Source: Azolla caroliniana (taxonomy: Eukaryota > Polypodiophyta). From it: a DNA stretch of 64,000 bases. Below, in pieces: positions 63,715 through 64,000 of this stretch (position 1 is the first letter of the stretch; every line of letters starts with the position of its first letter). A program made the translations under genes and the position numbers. The notes under the pieces are model-generated. The model had not been told where the DNA came from. It did not search any database and worked only from the letters and a program-made list of their open reading frames with translations. The stretch is from NCBI GenBank assembly GCA_043228905.1, contig JBHGNT010000018.1, positions 62,001 through 126,000 of the forward strand, written 5' to 3'.

Positions 63715-64000
63715 ATGATTCAACACTCCTACACTATAAACTCTATCTAATTGGGGATCATTCATCACTCTTTAATGATGAATCTCCTCCATGATAAACT
63801 CTTAACCATAAGGTTTGAAATTGTGCTAACTATTTGTGTTCATCATTAAAGTGAATTCATTAGGATAGTGCAGTCCTAACTAGTAGTCCCACGTGGCATT
63901 CGATGAATGATTCATCACTCTTTAATCATCTATCTTCTCCACGATAAACTCTATCTATTAGGTGGATCATTCATCATTCTTTAATAATGGATCTCCTCCT
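63715..64000. repeat. imperfect direct repeats
   Basis: The unit GATAAACTCTATCTA...GGATCATTCATCACTCTTTAAT...CTCCTCC recurs at about 63735-63800, 63905-63955 and 63940-64000. The array runs off the window edge. Confidence 0.7.

Larger units (their letters stand above)
62794..64000. other. probable intron/downstream sequence
   Basis: Follows the exon at 62691-62793. No further exon recognised. Contains a SINE-like piece and an array of repeats at the end of the window. Confidence 0.4.

Overview
This is nuclear DNA from a flowering plant; I cannot name the species. The evidence is intron-rich genes with GT-AG splice sites, plant-type families (plastid-type hexokinase, golgin candidate 6, PNGase A, a plant-type O-fucosyltransferase), Ty1/copia elements primed by initiator tRNA-Met, a LINE, and an interstitial TTTAGGG repeat. 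No bacterial features, rRNA genes or CRISPR arrays were seen.

Layout. 0.85-4.9 kb (-): TFB4, the p34 subunit of TFIIH, with all ten coding exons resolved. 6.8-8.3 kb: shared upstream region with an inverted repeat and microsatellites. 8.3-12.4 kb (+): a hexokinase with a plastid-like leader, nine exons resolved. 12.4-22.2 kb: repeat land, with a short non-autonomous LTR element, a dead LINE flanked by copies of an AT-rich repeat, and a 4 kb copia element with an intact 5-bp target duplication. 22.3-29.4 kb (-): a golgin candidate 6 (p115/Uso1-type vesicle tether), complete except for its short first exon. 29.4-34.3 kb: no recognised gene; an inverted repeat and a tandem repeat. 34.3-43.6 kb: a calmodulin-like gene relic split by a copia element, which carries pieces of other genes and a second, nested copia element. 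46.4-48.5 kb (-): intronless PNGase A. 50.9-51.9 kb (+): DPM2, with a damaged or noncanonical splice donor. 53.2-58.7 kb (-): O-fucosyltransferase, nine exons resolved, N-terminal exon not found. 62.7 kb (+): first exon of a short conserved-looking membrane protein that runs on or ends outside what I can read.

The host genes are unrelated housekeeping genes (transcription/repair, sugar phosphorylation, Golgi tethering, deglycosylation, dolichol-phosphate-mannose synthesis, fucosylation). They do not form a pathway cluster, though three of them concern glycans.

The most interesting signals are: (1) the calmodulin-like gene split by nested copia elements carrying Rav1/DMXL-like and PPR fragments; (2) recurrent intronic duplications that copy exon edges in three unrelated genes (TFB4, hexokinase, GC6); (3) the DPM2 exon 1 end running into a CT microsatellite without the expected GT; (4) a perfect 20-bp hairpin in the O-fucosyltransferase gene. 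I found no clear evidence of a wholly new biological system.
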